Source of the DNA: Methyloprofundus sp.
GTDB lineage: Bacteria > Pseudomonadota > Gammaproteobacteria > Methylococcales > Methylomonadaceae
NCBI GenBank assembly: GCA_014859465.1
Contig: JACUUF010000016.1
Span: 1-47,652, forward strand
Direction of reading: 5' to 3'
Length of the DNA: 47,652 bases
Shown: one piece after another, positions 29,901-39,311 of the stretch
Position numbering within the stretch: the stretch's first letter is position 1
How the letters are laid out: each line of letters begins with the position of its first letter
The notes under the pieces: generated by a model
Databases searched by the model: none
What the model was told of the DNA's origin: nothing
Seen by the model: the letters and a program-made list of their open reading frames with translations, nothing else
Position numbers and translations under genes: made by a program

Positions 29901-30173
29901 TGTTTTTTCCAATTATCTATTACTTTTTCGATATAAGCCAAAGTGTTGTGTCTTATAGCAATCAATTCTGGTGCGGTCTTTAGCACATCTGAAAACACAC
30001 TTTGCAAAGCCTCATCTAAATACTCATGCACGATTTCATTAGGTATCTCTTTGATTTGCGTAACTAAAGCTTTCTGGGGCAGATAAGTCTTTTACTTGCT
30101 GATAAGAATAATCCAACCAAAATAACTGTTTTTCTAAAAAAGCGCTGAGTTCTTACCCAGAAGCATGATTCAT
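29897..30173 (-). pseudogene. Degraded HepT-like HEPN ribonuclease toxin gene
   Basis: The ATG at 30173 overlaps the mntA stop as ATGA, the arrangement of intact MntA-HepT pairs. The frame hits a TAA at codon 7, continues openly (ELSAFLEKQLFWLDYSYQQV), then needs a +1 shift to reach a typical HepT C-terminus (IPNEIVHEYLDEALQSVF, then DVLKTAPELIAI) ending at 29897. The HEPN active-site motif Rx4-6H, normally in RNxxVHEY, reads PNEIVHEY, so the arginine is lost too. One nonsense codon, one frameshift and a missing catalytic residue argue for an inactive toxin. In working systems HepT cleaves RNA and is AMPylated by MntA. Confidence 0.7.
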
Positions 30174-30454
30174 AATTGCACGGCAGTGGGTTTTATCATA
30201 GGCATAAACGCCTGATTTTCAATGCCTGCATCTAAGAGTAAATCCATTTTTTGCTCACCCAAACGCGCAAAGAATTGCCAACGAATTTTACGTAAATCTT
30301 GTTGTGTCAAAATATTTGATGCAATTAATAAATCAATATCACCATCAGGTTTAGCATCATCCACCCAACTGCCAAACAAATAAATGCGCGCACTCGCATC
30401 AAGTGCTAGTACGCTGTTTTTTATGGTATCAATTTCTTGCTTGATTAAACGCAT
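30170..30454 (-). CDS. MntA-like minimal nucleotidyltransferase (antitoxin)
   Basis: A 94-residue minimal nucleotidyltransferase. The core YLFGSWVDDAKPDGDIDLL (near 25-43) has the GSx10DxD catalytic pattern, and KMDLLLD near 69 supplies the third acidic residue. Size is normal for MNT proteins of the HEPN/MNT type VII toxin-antitoxin class, in which the MNT protein polyadenylylates a tyrosine of HepT. The partner gene downstream is broken, so this antitoxin appears orphaned yet open. It is 39 bp from acnB on the same strand. Confidence 0.82.
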   Translation of the reverse strand: MRLIKQEIDTIKNSVLALDASARIYLFGSWVDDAKPDGDIDLLIASNILTQQDLRKIRWQFFARLGEQKMDLLLDAGIENQAFMPMIKPTAVQL

Positions 30455-30493
30455 AATAAGTTAAAAGGCGGGCAGAAAAACACCCCAACCTGC

Positions 30494-33091
30494 TTAACCT
30501 AGGTGTACCGCATCCGCTTTATCTTGATAACTTTTAATCTGATCAAAATTCAAATAGCGATACGTGTCTTCCGCTGTTGCATTAATTTTATTCACGTAGG
30601 CCATATATTCTTGATTAGTGGGAATCTTACCCAAAATAGAACATACCGCCGCCAACTCAGCCGAAGCAAGATAGACATTAGCATTATTACCTAAACGATT
30701 CGGGAAATTACGCGTAGAGGTCGAAACCACCGTGGCATTATCCGCAACTCGCGCTTGGTTACCCATACATAAAGAACAACCTGGCATTTCCATACGCGCG
30801 CCCGATTTACCAAACGTACTGTAATAACCTTCTTCGGTTAATTGCGCTTGATCCATTTTAGTTGGCGGCGACACCCAAAGTTGGGTTGGTAAACGCCCCG
30901 CTTGTTTTTCTAATAACTTACCCGCCGCACGAAAATGGCCGATATTAGTCATACATGAACCTAGAAACACTTCATCAATTTTAGTGCCGGCAACATCGGC
31001 TAAAGTTTTGACATCATCCGGATCATTCGGGCAAGCCATAATTGGCTCTTTAATCGCATTTAGATCAATTTCGATAATTTCAAAATAGTCTGCATCAGCA
31101 TCGGGAGCCATTAATGCAGGCTTGGCAAGCCATGCCTGCATTTCTTTGATACGACGTTCAATAGTACGCACATCGCCGTATCCTTCGGAAATCATCCATT
31201 TCAACATGGTGATATTCGAGTTGATATATTCACGAATCGGCGCCTCACCTAAACGAATCGTACAACCTGCGGCAGAACGCTCTGCTGAAGCATCGGATAA
31301 TTCAAAGGCTTGCTCAACTTTTAAATCAGGTAAACCTTCAATCTCTAAAATACGACCTGAAAAAACATTTTGCTTCCCTTTTTTCTCAACAGTTAACAAA
31401 CCTTTTTCAATGGCCGCTAATGGAATCGCATTGACCAAATCACGTAAAGTAATACCCGGTTGCATTTCACCTTTAAAACGCACCAGTACCGATTCAGGCA
31501 TATCTAAAGGCATGACCCCTGTTGCCGCAGCAAAAGCCACTAAACCAGAACCCGCCGGAAACGAAATCCCAATTGGGAAACGGGTATGTGAATCGCCACC
31601 TGTACCGACCGTATCGGGTAATAACATACGATTTAACCAAGAATGAATAATACCATCACCCGGACGTAAAGCGACGCCCCCGCGATTCATAATAAAATCC
31701 GGCAAGGTATGCTGCATTTGCACATCAATTGGTTTTGGATAAGCCGCCGTATGACAAAAAGACTGCATCACTAAATCCGCTGAAAAACCTAAACAAGCCA
31801 AATCTTTAAGTTCATCACGCGTCATCGGTCCCGTGGTATCTTGTGAGCCGACTGTGGTCATATGCGGTTCACAATACGTATTTGGCCGTACGCCTGCAAC
31901 CCCACAGGCTTTACCAACCATTTTTTGCGCCAAAGTAAAACCTTTACTATTTTGCGCTTCATCGCCCGGTCTACGGAAAACTGTAGAAGCGCCTAAACCT
32001 AGCGCTTTACGCGCACGATCAGTTAAGCCACGACCAATAATTAAAGGAATACGGCCACCAGCACGTACTTCATCTAATAAAATATCGGTTTTTAAGGCGA
32101 ATTCACAGATTACGGCATCTGTATTATGGTTTTTCACCACGCCTTGATACGGGTAAATATCAAGCACATCACCCATGGCCATATTTTCGACATCACACTC
32201 AAACGGTAATGCGCCTGAATCTTCCATGGTATTAAAGAAAATCGGCGCGATTTTGCCGCCAATACACACGCCACCCGCGCGCTTATTCGGCACATAAGGA
32301 ATATCATCACCGGTAAACCAAAGCACTGAATTGGTTGCAGATTTACGTGATGAGCCGGTACCTACGACATCACCGACATAAGCCACCGGAAATCCTTTTT
32401 CTTTTAGCGCATTAATTTGTTGCTCAGTATTAGTAATGCCTTCTCGCGGTATTTTTAACATCGCTTGCGCATGCAAAGGAATATCAGGACGTGACCAGGC
32501 ATCAGGTGCAGGCGACAAATCATCGGTATTAGTTTCGCCTGTCACTTTAAACACCGTCACGGTTAGTTTTTCTGGCACTTCTGGTTTGCTGATAAACCAT
32601 TCAGCATCCGCCCAAGATTGCACCACTTGCTGAGCAAAAGCATTACCTCCCTGGGCTTTTTCTTGTACATCGTGAAAGGCATCAAACACCAATAAAGTAT
32701 GCGCTAAAGCATGCGCAGCAATGGGCGCAAGTTGTTTATTATCCAATAAACTGACTAATGGCTCGATATTGTAACCACCCAGCATAGTACCCAATAACTC
32801 TGTTGCTCGCGGCGCATCTAAAATAGGCGAAGACACTTCGCCTTTAGCCAAAGCTGCAAGAAAGCCCGCTTTCACATAAGCTGCTTCATCAACACCCGCT
32901 GGCACACGATGCGTTAATAAATCCAAAATAAAGGCTTCTTCACCCGCAGGAGGTTGTTTAATTAATTCGACAATGGCAGCAACTTGATCGGCAGTTAAAG
33001 GTTGCGGAACAACACCGATTCTTGCTCTTTCTGCTACGTGCAGACGGTATTGTGCTAATACTTCAGTCGCATTTATTGTATTTTCAGACAT
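30494..33091 (-). CDS. acnB: Aconitate hydratase B
   Basis: An 865-residue AcnB, the TCA-cycle enzyme interconverting citrate and isocitrate through a [4Fe-4S] cluster. N-terminal HEAT-like domain (to about 160), then the swivel domain ([17 protein letters not shown] near 185, [13 protein letters not shown] near 245) before the catalytic domains, the order specific to AcnB. Cluster cysteines are in [11 protein letters not shown] near 710 and [11 protein letters not shown] near 770; active-site [13 protein letters not shown] lies near 500. Length equals E. coli AcnB (865). The AGGAT before the ATG is a ribosome site. In E. coli AcnB also acts as an iron-responsive mRNA-binding protein; this cannot be judged here. 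Confidence 0.97.
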   Translation of the reverse strand: MSENTINATEVLAQYRLHVAERARIGVVPQPLTADQVAAIVELIKQPPAGEEAFILDLLTHRVPAGVDEAAYVKAGFLAALAKGEVSSPILDAPRATELLGTMLGGYNIEPLVSLLDNKQLAPIAAHALAHTLLVFDAFHDVQEKAQGGNAFAQQVVQSWADAEWFISKPEVPEKLTVTVFKVTGETNTDDLSPAPDAWSRPDIPLHAQAMLKIPREGITNTEQQINALKEKGFPVAYVGDVVGTGSSRKSATNSVLWFTGDDIPYVPNKRAGGVCIGGKIAPIFFNTMEDSGALPFECDVENMAMGDVLDIYPYQGVVKNHNTDAVICEFALKTDILLDEVRAGGRIPLIIGRGLTDRARKALGLGASTVFRRPGDEAQNSKGFTLAQKMVGKACGVAGVRPNTYCEPHMTTVGSQDTTGPMTRDELKDLACLGFSADLVMQSFCHTAAYPKPIDVQMQHTLPDFIMNRGGVALRPGDGIIHSWLNRMLLPDTVGTGGDSHTRFPIGISFPAGSGLVAFAAATGVMPLDMPESVLVRFKGEMQPGITLRDLVNAIPLAAIEKGLLTVEKKGKQNVFSGRILEIEGLPDLKVEQAFELSDASAERSAAGCTIRLGEAPIREYINSNITMLKWMISEGYGDVRTIERRIKEMQAWLAKPALMAPDADADYFEIIEIDLNAIKEPIMACPNDPDDVKTLADVAGTKIDEVFLGSCMTNIGHFRAAGKLLEKQAGRLPTQLWVSPPTKMDQAQLTEEGYYSTFGKSGARMEMPGCSLCMGNQARVADNATVVSTSTRNFPNRLGNNANVYLASAELAAVCSILGKIPTNQEYMAYVNKINATAEDTYRYLNFDQIKSYQDKADAVHLG

Positions 33092-33141
33092 TTAATATCC
33101 TATTACTTTATATAAAAATTTTATGGAATCTAATTTTATTT

Positions 33142-33840
33142 TTAGATATTTTGTTCAGTTAATTTCTCTAATCTTTGTAGCCAACAATCAAAATGTAAAC
33201 ATTGCTGGCGTATTCTCGCAATACCTATAGACTCTGAAATGACCTTACCCATAATCACTTTCTTATATCCTATCATAAGCTTTTCCAGACGTTTTGATGG
33301 GGCTTTTGAAGGGTCACTATTAATATCTTCAGGGCCATTATAATCTGCAAGAATCGATTGAATTTGATTAATGGACCCTTTTATTTTTTCAGCCAAAATA
33401 GCTGCATCACTAAATAATAGCGCTTCAAATTCATGCATTTCTATATAAGGGATAAAACGCTTGGCTATATCATCTTCAGGCAGTAATGCTATCATTTCGT
33501 TTAATGTTACCGTCTCTAAAATACTTGCTTTATCTATGACAGAAAGTGCCGTACCCGCTTTAATTTTTGTATTAACGGCTGCTTGCCCTGGCCAATCACT
33601 ATCAATACGAAAATAATCAAACATAGTGGAAATATAAATATCAGAGCGTTGTTGTAAAAGTCGTTTAATATCTTTATGAGCACGTTCAAATTTAACATTT
33701 CCACCTTTATGCCCAGGAACGCCAATACGTATTGCACTGAGACAAACACCTTTAACAGCCATATAAGGCGCTAAAACATCGCGCACAAATGTTTGTTCAG
33801 TTTTTCCTTCAACAATAATATAAACTATTATATTACTCAT
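33142..33840 (-). CDS. DUF4276 family protein, TOPRIM-like, partner of the adjacent ATPase
   Basis: A 232-residue DUF4276 protein from the ATG of MSNIIVYIIVEGKTEQTF; an ATG 14 codons upstream is unlikely. Family marks are VEGKTEQTFVRDVLAP (10-25), GHKGGNVKFERA near 49, FDYFRIDSDWPG near 75, and RFIPYIEMHEFEALLFSD near 125. A Glu in the first strand loop and an acidic strand end later (FDYFRID) fit a TOPRIM-type nuclease fold, like OLD-family nucleases; that fold call is inference. The gene overlaps the ATPase gene by 8 bp, and DUF4276 genes are commonly found beside such ATPases. The C-terminal part (RLEKLMIGYKKVIMG) is family-typical. Together they resemble two-component OLD-like or PARIS-like defence pairs, but I cannot name a characterised system. 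Confidence 0.82.
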   Translation of the reverse strand: MSNIIVYIIVEGKTEQTFVRDVLAPYMAVKGVCLSAIRIGVPGHKGGNVKFERAHKDIKRLLQQRSDIYISTMFDYFRIDSDWPGQAAVNTKIKAGTALSVIDKASILETVTLNEMIALLPEDDIAKRFIPYIEMHEFEALLFSDAAILAEKIKGSINQIQSILADYNGPEDINSDPSKAPSKRLEKLMIGYKKVIMGKVISESIGIARIRQQCLHFDCWLQRLEKLTEQNI

Positions 33841-34921
33841 GATTAGGACTAGCTGAAATGATATTTTTACGCCAAAGATCACCTAAAGAATAATCTTCTA
33901 ACCAACTCGAAAGTTCTATCTCATTTAAACGTGTAAAATTAGACGCTCCATCAACTCGATTGACAACAACAATATCTTCTGGCTGGAAACAATCCACCAA
34001 GGCTGGTGATTGCGTTGAAATAATAACCTGCATACGCTTAGAAGCTGATTGAAAAAGTTCGGCCAAAATTTCAATCGCATAAGGATGTAAGCCTAATTCT
34101 GGCTCATCGATCACAATAGTGGAAGGTGGCTTAGGTTGCAATAAAGCCGTTGCTAAACAAATAAAGCGTATCGCACCATCTGATAGTTGCGTCGGGCGCA
34201 TTGGGTAATCACTCAACCCCTTTTGACGCCAATTTAAGCGTATATTTTCATCCTTATTAGGGCTCAGTATAAAATCATCAAAAAATGGGATGACCAAGCT
34301 GATTGTTTCTCTAATAGCTTGGTATTCAACAGGGAAAATTTCTTGTAAATAAAATAAAAAGGGGGCAATATTCGCTGCATCCGTCAACAAAACTTCGTTA
34401 TGCCCCATATCATGTAACCGGCGCATTCCAGCTTGTTCGGTGGTATCGTGGAAATGATAAATTTTCCAAGAACATATTGCATCGTAGGTATATGAAGAAG
34501 CGCCACGCTGAGCATGCAAACCTGTCCCATTTTTATCATCTAAAAGTTGTGGATTAAAATTACCACTACCTAAATTTTTAGTTGAATGATATGGAAAGTA
34601 ATGTCTTTTTTCATTATTAATCAGAAAAAATCCCTGTTCCGTTGGGGCTAATTCAAAATCATAACCATTTTTACCAAAACTCATTTCTATATCAATAAGC
34701 TGCGTTTCTTTAGCACCGCCAAATAAATAAGTATCTGCATTGCCTGCAATAAATTGCTTTAAGCCATCAGGCTTCATCATTGCTGACATAAGCCGAAAAA
34801 ACTCTATAAAGTTACTTTTACCAGCACCATTGCCGCCAATAAGTACATTAAGATCGTTTAGCTCAAAGTTTTCTAATAACCTAATAGATTTAAAGCCTTT
34901 AATCGTTACTCTATTTAGCAT
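33833..34921 (-). CDS. AAA family ATPase, RecF/OLD-like (AAA_21)
   Basis: A 362-residue ABC/SMC-type ATPase of the COG4637 or AAA_21 group. Walker A is GGNGAGKSN (29-37), after the hallmark VTIKGFKSIR start; an ABC-like signature QLSDGAIRF lies near 243, Walker B IVIDEPELGLHP near 268, and an H-loop-like STQSPALVD near 302. The mid-section (about 70-220) is a variable lid without a long coiled coil. Such ATPases power nuclease partners: OLD, Gabija GajA, retron-associated and PARIS AriA proteins share this head. It lies 23 bp after the SNF2 helicase gene and overlaps the DUF4276 gene by 8 bp, so the three are probably one transcript. Its base composition is AT-richer than acnB next to it, which fits acquisition by transfer. 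Confidence 0.87.
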   Translation of the reverse strand: MLNRVTIKGFKSIRLLENFELNDLNVLIGGNGAGKSNFIEFFRLMSAMMKPDGLKQFIAGNADTYLFGGAKETQLIDIEMSFGKNGYDFELAPTEQGFFLINNEKRHYFPYHSTKNLGSGNFNPQLLDDKNGTGLHAQRGASSYTYDAICSWKIYHFHDTTEQAGMRRLHDMGHNEVLLTDAANIAPFLFYLQEIFPVEYQAIRETISLVIPFFDDFILSPNKDENIRLNWRQKGLSDYPMRPTQLSDGAIRFICLATALLQPKPPSTIVIDEPELGLHPYAIEILAELFQSASKRMQVIISTQSPALVDCFQPEDIVVVNRVDGASNFTRLNEIELSSWLEDYSLGDLWRKNIISASPNHE

Positions 34922-34944
34922 AATGTTCTATATCACACATTAAT

Positions 34945-37900
34945 CTAATCCTCAGTTTCCCGTATCAAGGCCATCATATCACTTACAGACATTTTACCGC
35001 TGACTTCACCGCCCTCTAATAAACTACTGGCCAAATCCCGTTTATGCGCGTGTAAATCGACGATTTTATCTTCTATGGTATCTTTAGCTACTAAGCGATA
35101 AATAGTCACGGGGCGTGTTTGCCCCATGCGATGCGCTCGATCTGAAGCCTGATCTTCTACCGCAGGATTCCACCACGGATCCATATGAATCACATAATCA
35201 GCGGCGGTTAAATTCAAGCCTGAACCGCCGGCTTTAAGGCTAATTAAAAAGATATCACCTTCGCCACTTTGAAACGCGGTCACGGCTTTTTTGCGCTTAG
35301 GTATCGAGGTACTACCATCTAAATATTGGTAGTTTATGCCTTTTTTATCTAATAATTCTCGAATAATAGCTAAATGCCCGACAAATTGACTAAACACCAA
35401 TGCTTTATGGCGACCGGCGATTAATTCTTCAATTAATTCTTCAAAGGCCTGTAATTTGGCACTGCTTAAAGAGCTATCTTCCATTACTAATTTTGGATGA
35501 CAACAAGCGCGGCGTAATTTCATAATTTCCGCTAAAATTTTCAAATGCTGTTGCCCTGCTTGCTGCCCTTCTTTTAACGCATCCTGCATAGCTTGCATCG
35601 CATTACGACGCATCGCTTCGTAAAAAGTACGCTCCTCTTTACTTAATTCCACATGCAGAGTAATTTCTGTACGCGAAGGTAATTCCTTCAGCACATCACT
35701 TTTAAGCCGTCGTAAAATAAACGGTCTCAATAATTTTTTTAAACGTTGCTGCGTAGCATGATCTTTATTATTTTCAATCGCTTGCGCATAACGTTCATTA
35801 AATTTTTTCAGTGATCCCAATAAACCAGGATTAATAAAATGGAATAAATTCCATAATTCACCGAGATGATTTTCAATAGGCGTACCGGTCGTTACTAATC
35901 TAAAATCTGCTTGCAGCGCCATTGCCGCTTGCGAACGCTTGGTTAGGCCATTTTTAATCGCTTGCGCTTCATCAGCGACAATCGTCTGCCACTGTTTAGC
36001 CGTTAATAATTCAGCCTCAGTTTGCAATAAGCCATAACTACAAACAACCAGATCAAATGCGCCTGCTTGCTCAATAATTTTTTGCCGATCGCCTAAGCCA
36101 AAATGCAGCACATTTAAAGTCGGCGCAAAACGCTGCGCTTCCTCTAACCAATTCATACACACCGAAGTCGGCGCCAAAATCAAAGTCGGGCCATGCATAG
36201 CTCGGGATAAAATCAAGGAAAGTGCTTGTATGGTTTTGCCAAGCCCCATATCATCCGCTAGACATGCACCCGCCCCCCAATGGGCTAAGCGTGCCATCCA
36301 TTGATAACCTTCCAATTGATAATCCCGCAATTCACCCTGCAAAGTAGAAGGCACTTCCGGCTCCAAATCGGTCATTGAATCCAATTTTTTCAACTGCTCG
36401 TGCCACTGTTTACTCGCTTTGACATCCATGCCTTCTAGCGCTTCATTTAAAGCAGGCGCCGCTAAAGCATGAAACTGCAATGCTTTGCCTTTTTGCTCGC
36501 CTAGTCCTGCGACATCATCTAAACGTTGACGCAATTCACTGGTTAAAGCAATAAACTGGCCATCTTCCAGCTTTAAAAACCGACCTGATGTTGCTTTTAA
36601 TAAATTAATCAGGCGTTGCATATCATAGACTTGCTCTTCGTCTATCTGCACTTCACCTTCAACACTGAACCAGTCTTTTTCTTTACGTACTGAAAAGCGT
36701 GCCTGAGCTAAACCCGCTTCACGACTCACTTTAATCTTTTGACCTTTAGGCCATTCCAAAACGACAAAATCACCCAAAGTTTGCAATTGTAATAAAGCTT
36801 CTAAGGCCATTTCAGGGTCATCCAGCAACCATCTTGTCTCATTAACTTGATACAACTCAGGGCATTGCTGATACAACTGTTCTAAATGTGCTTTTTCAAC
36901 AGAAAAATCCCGTGAAGTTTGTAATTGCTTCCCTTCAACCTCAGCTAATACTGTCGTGCCACCTATACCCGGCTTGTAAATAGGCCCCGCATCAGTAAAA
37001 GGCTGCACAAAGGCCTCAATTTGCAAACCATCACCTACAGGTTGTAAATGTACATGCAAACGCGCATCCGCTGGCACTGTTTCTATATTTAACGCGAGCC
37101 CTTCAATATCTGATTGCACTGTTAAAGTAGAGGCAATTGCGGAGATAGAATCAATCACTTGCTGTTTTGCTGCGTGTGGAACGGAAAGCCCTTTATCACC
37201 TAAAATGCTCGCCACTTGTCGATGCTGCTCACTAATTTGATAAACTCGTATATCGTTATCCGCCAGACGCTCAAAAACCACCGATTCAGAGTGAATAATC
37301 GGATGTAAGGAAATACGCAAATCTTTCTTTTGCGTTGTCACTAATAATTGTGGCTCGGCTTTGCTGATAGTAATAGGCGCTGTATAGTCACTGGCACTCG
37401 ACCAATATATATGCGGATGATCCACAGCTACCAACACCGCCTCATCTGCTAAAACATACACTTCTTTATACCTGTAGCTATAATGATTTTCTTCTAGTTC
37501 TTTGCTGATCTGTGCACAAATGCGCCGATCCTGTAGCGTCAAATAATCAAAACTTGCCTGCTCCGAATACAGCCTTTTCAAAGAAATGGCACGACCTTTA
37601 CTCCAGCGCCCTGATTTTCCTAGCTTTTGCTCGCGCGGTTCTAATTCAGCATTATTGCCGTCTAATCTTAATAACCAAATCATGCGCGATTCAGCATGTG
37701 CAGCATTTGAACCTGCAACAGATGAATCAGCGCTAAGCTGTGTTAATGCCGCTAGTGCTCGTTCCCACTTTTCTACACGGGGCAATAAATCAATAATATG
37801 CAAAGCATTAGAATCTTTATATTTTTCTGCAATCGCCTTTATTTCTTTATTTTTTACATCTAGTTTTTGTAATAAGTTTGAACTGACCGCGGCATAATAA

Positions 37901-39102
37901 TTTGCCCCTCCCTTATTGGCTAATACACAATACTGTTGCAATACCGATAAAAATTCCTTATCAAACTTGGTCGTAATCGCTAGTGCATCCAGCCAATATA
38001 ATAATAAACAATGAAACAATCGATCATAGCTATTGACCAATGGCCGACGTAAATCATAAGCAGCCTCAGGTTTAAGTTGCGTCTGATAAACCTCAAGACC
38101 TTCTTTTAAATACCTATTAGTATTGAAAAAGCTATCAATATCTTTGCTCTTTTCAATAATCTTTAATTGCGCCTTTAACAAACTGATATTTTCAGGTGTT
38201 TTGGTCTTTAATAGGGCTAGATGAAAAAAGTAACCGTGTATATGTGGCAAGAAAATATTACGCTTGCGCGTTTCTTTTTTTATCAACTGCAGTGCGGCCT
38301 GATAAAGCGCTAAAGCCTCATCATTACGATTATCGATAAAACAGGCACTGCCTTTGATCATCAAGCCCTTTGCCGAGTAATCATCCTTAAGCAATGCATT
38401 TACTACCTGCGCATCACCCGCCATGAGCTTAAACTCAGCCAGATTTTGCAATAACTCCAGAGAAGGTGTAGCACTAGAATCGACAGCCTCCTGTAATAAC
38501 AGTACCGGAAAACTGACATCTTCAATGCTAAAAGTAAAATAGTCTGCATACCTGGATAAAACAAAGTTTTTTATGTCTTGATTTAACTGATCAAACCAAG
38601 GCTTATCAAAAGCGGTAAAAAACAATAAATTCAATAATGGCATGACTTGGTCAGGAAATTCATCTTCGAAATGATCAAACTGCTCTTTAAATTTTTGCGC
38701 ATTACCAAGATAAAGATAAAAGCGTAATACTCTTACTGCATTAAGTACCTGTATTTGATAAGACGAATAATAAGGCCTGTCACTTAAGCTATAGTCTGCT
38801 AATTTAGAGAATAAATTATTATGCTCTTTAAAAGCCATTTTCATTAGCACTTCACTAATTTCCTTAGCGCAACGCCAGCCATCATTAGTGACTGTAATCA
38901 ATCCCTGTCGTTCTAACTTATCTTTTATAAGTCTGCTAACTTGCTTATAAACTGCTGGCTCAACAGCCCCAGTACCACGCAAAATATCCAATAATTTGGT
39001 TTGGCCGACGGGTATAAACAACACGGCTAAGGCTAAAAGAATCTGCTGTTCATCTTTGGTTAATTGCTGGAATTTATTTAATAAAGCTTCTTGAGTGGAC
39101 AT
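34945..39102 (-). CDS. SNF2-family DEAD/DEAH helicase with long N-terminal regulatory region
   Basis: A 1,385-residue Swi2/Snf2 ATPase. The C-terminal 460 residues form the two-lobed motor: motif I DDMGLGKTIQ near 950, LAPTSVCMNWLEEA near 980, motif II DEAQAIKN near 1045, TGTPIENHLGELW near 1075, KALVFSQFVGHL near 1235, and motif VI DQASDRAHRMGQ near 1328. The N-terminal 900 residues carry no motif I can name but look like a winged-helix domain (about 1-95) followed by TPR-like helical repeats (about 95-500) and beta-rich segments (about 500-880). Snf2 enzymes translocate on double-stranded DNA and displace bound proteins. RapA-type Snf2 is excluded by the different N-terminus. It is the first gene of the candidate cassette with the ATPase and DUF4276 protein, though it may instead be an old housekeeping gene. 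Confidence 0.88.
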   Translation of the reverse strand: MSTQEALLNKFQQLTKDEQQILLALAVLFIPVGQTKLLDILRGTGAVEPAVYKQVSRLIKDKLERQGLITVTNDGWRCAKEISEVLMKMAFKEHNNLFSKLADYSLSDRPYYSSYQIQVLNAVRVLRFYLYLGNAQKFKEQFDHFEDEFPDQVMPLLNLLFFTAFDKPWFDQLNQDIKNFVLSRYADYFTFSIEDVSFPVLLLQEAVDSSATPSLELLQNLAEFKLMAGDAQVVNALLKDDYSAKGLMIKGSACFIDNRNDEALALYQAALQLIKKETRKRNIFLPHIHGYFFHLALLKTKTPENISLLKAQLKIIEKSKDIDSFFNTNRYLKEGLEVYQTQLKPEAAYDLRRPLVNSYDRLFHCLLLYWLDALAITTKFDKEFLSVLQQYCVLANKGGANYYAAVSSNLLQKLDVKNKEIKAIAEKYKDSNALHIIDLLPRVEKWERALAALTQLSADSSVAGSNAAHAESRMIWLLRLDGNNAELEPREQKLGKSGRWSKGRAISLKRLYSEQASFDYLTLQDRRICAQISKELEENHYSYRYKEVYVLADEAVLVAVDHPHIYWSSASDYTAPITISKAEPQLLVTTQKKDLRISLHPIIHSESVVFERLADNDIRVYQISEQHRQVASILGDKGLSVPHAAKQQVIDSISAIASTLTVQSDIEGLALNIETVPADARLHVHLQPVGDGLQIEAFVQPFTDAGPIYKPGIGGTTVLAEVEGKQLQTSRDFSVEKAHLEQLYQQCPELYQVNETRWLLDDPEMALEALLQLQTLGDFVVLEWPKGQKIKVSREAGLAQARFSVRKEKDWFSVEGEVQIDEEQVYDMQRLINLLKATSGRFLKLEDGQFIALTSELRQRLDDVAGLGEQKGKALQFHALAAPALNEALEGMDVKASKQWHEQLKKLDSMTDLEPEVPSTLQGELRDYQLEGYQWMARLAHWGAGACLADDMGLGKTIQALSLILSRAMHGPTLILAPTSVCMNWLEEAQRFAPTLNVLHFGLGDRQKIIEQAGAFDLVVCSYGLLQTEAELLTAKQWQTIVADEAQAIKNGLTKRSQAAMALQADFRLVTTGTPIENHLGELWNLFHFINPGLLGSLKKFNERYAQAIENNKDHATQQRLKKLLRPFILRRLKSDVLKELPSRTEITLHVELSKEERTFYEAMRRNAMQAMQDALKEGQQAGQQHLKILAEIMKLRRACCHPKLVMEDSSLSSAKLQAFEELIEELIAGRHKALVFSQFVGHLAIIRELLDKKGINYQYLDGSTSIPKRKKAVTAFQSGEGDIFLISLKAGGSGLNLTAADYVIHMDPWWNPAVEDQASDRAHRMGQTRPVTIYRLVAKDTIEDKIVDLHAHKRDLASSLLEGGEVSGKMSVSDMMALIRETED

Positions 39103-39311
39103 AATTTCTTAGTTAAGGATGTGGCGTCTTTATATGGGTTTTAATAGGTTTTTAGCTTGCTTTTTCTGGTAACAAACTAAAATCGGGACTTTCATCCTAT
39201 TTATAGGTCAAACTTCAGTCGGCTTTTTAGCAATGGCGCACTGAAGCCCACCTTACAAGTTATCAGCTGCCAGCTAACAATAAATCACGCGTTAAATAGA
39301 AGAAGCACTAC

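Noticed and set aside
31122..31646. 174-codon frame opposite acnB
   Set aside because: Antisense of a strongly conserved gene with no family features.
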